64,000 nucleotides of DNA from an uncultured Bacteroides sp. (GTDB lineage Bacteria; Bacteroidota; Bacteroidia; Bacteroidales; Bacteroidaceae): positions 124,001 through 188,000 of the forward strand of contig NZ_CAUFUE010000003.1 in NCBI RefSeq assembly GCF_959029255.1. The letters are read 5' to 3'. The notes below the pieces were generated by a model, which made no database searches, had not been told where the DNA came from, and saw nothing but the letters and a program-made list of their open reading frames with translations. Positions 63,749 through 64,000 of this stretch are shown here, piece by piece. Both the position numbers and the translations under genes were made by a program. How positions within the stretch are numbered: the stretch's first letter is position 1; each line of letters opens with the position of its first letter.

Positions 63749-64000
63749 ATGATTAGAGAAGTGAAATTTGAAAGTCAAGACCGTCGTATCAAGCAGATTA
63801 TCGCTGCCTTGAACGCTAACGGCATCAAAGACATCGAAGAAGCTAACGCTATCTGCGAAGCTCATGGACTTGATCCTTATATGACATGTGAAGAAACTCA
63901 GCCTATCTGCTTCGAAAATGCCAAATGGGCATACGTTGTAGGTTGCGCCATCGCCATCAAGAAAGGCTGCAAGAATGCTGCTGAAGCTGCTGAAGCTATC
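63749..64000 (+). CDS. GGGtGRT family protein (3' end outside window)
   Basis: 84 codons are visible, beginning MIREVKFESQDRRIKQII and continuing with NAICEAHGLDPYMTCEETQ; the frame is still open at the window end. It resembles the start of the GGGtGRT proteins found next to iron-sulfur scaffold genes; the naming motif would lie further downstream and cannot be seen. Function is unknown. Translation is probably high given the Shine-Dalgarno sequence. Confidence 0.72.
   Translation, partial: MIREVKFESQDRRIKQIIAALNANGIKDIEEANAICEAHGLDPYMTCEETQPICFENAKWAYVVGCAIAIKKGCKNAAEAAEAI

Overview
The window comes from a Bacteroides-type genome (phylum Bacteroidota). The evidence is: many promoters of the Bacteroides form TTTG-N19-21-TAnnTTTG and few Shine-Dalgarno sequences; protein families typical of the group (NigD-like, DUF3244, DUF4421, DUF2490, DUF5686, a degenerate hybrid two-component regulator with an AraC output domain); an inositol-lipid gene cluster as in B. 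thetaiotaomicron; and the mutY-ssb-gldE gene order of Bacteroidota. It is mostly a housekeeping chromosomal segment. I found no rRNA, tRNA, CRISPR array, prophage, insertion sequence or integrase.

Layout. 0-8 kb: end of an S46 dipeptidyl peptidase, two thioredoxin-type genes, then a minus-strand block (a DUF3805/3806-like gene, an ABC-F ATPase, a PHP phosphatase) and a membrane transglutaminase-like protein. 8-15 kb: a two-component pair, a degenerate hybrid regulator, and a TPR membrane regulator next to a DUF3244 secreted protein. 15-23 kb: four phased palindromes, a cobalamin riboswitch with no transporter gene behind it, tryptophanase, then PPTase-gldE-ssb-mutY (minus) diverging from HU, a 30-residue COX24-like protein and RNase G (plus). 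23-29 kb: an iron alcohol dehydrogenase and the five-gene inositol-lipid cluster (inositol-phosphate synthase, PgpA-like phosphatase, GtrA-like protein, CDP-alcohol phosphatidyltransferase, PAP2-type inositol phosphoceramide synthase). 29-36 kb: a DUF5686 outer-membrane protein, a repeat island, and the aspartate antiporter/decarboxylase pair aspT-aspD. 35-40 kb: histidine kinase, sigma-54 activator and TolC-type protein, with a sigma-54 promoter and dyad operator in front of tolC. 40-46 kb: seven phased dyad boxes, then the his operon hisG-hisD-hisC-hisB behind a leader peptide with six consecutive His codons and a terminator (a classical attenuator). 46-56 kb: thioesterase, YecH-like protein, beta-barrel proteins, CAT-like acetyltransferase, DsbD, Dabb protein, uridine kinase, MltF-type lytic transglycosylase, and a BlaI/BlaR1-type pair. 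56-64 kb: a short MetH, SmpB, Yip1-like and NigD-like proteins, a DMP19 protein, a PL1 pectate lyase, and an iron-sulfur scaffold gene followed by a GGGtGRT gene cut by the window edge.

The most unusual material is non-coding. Two separate arrays of dyad-symmetric boxes are spaced at 21 bp (15202-15281) and about 22 bp (40348-40496), that is, two helical turns. The cobalamin riboswitch seems to drive only a short transcript in front of tryptophanase. A 75-bp repeat is present in two identical copies at the ends of hisB and hisG, and the copy at hisG supplies the last codons and stop of that gene. Coordinates of promoters, hairpins and arrays were read by eye and may be off by a base or two. 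Family assignments rest on recognised motifs, not on database searches.
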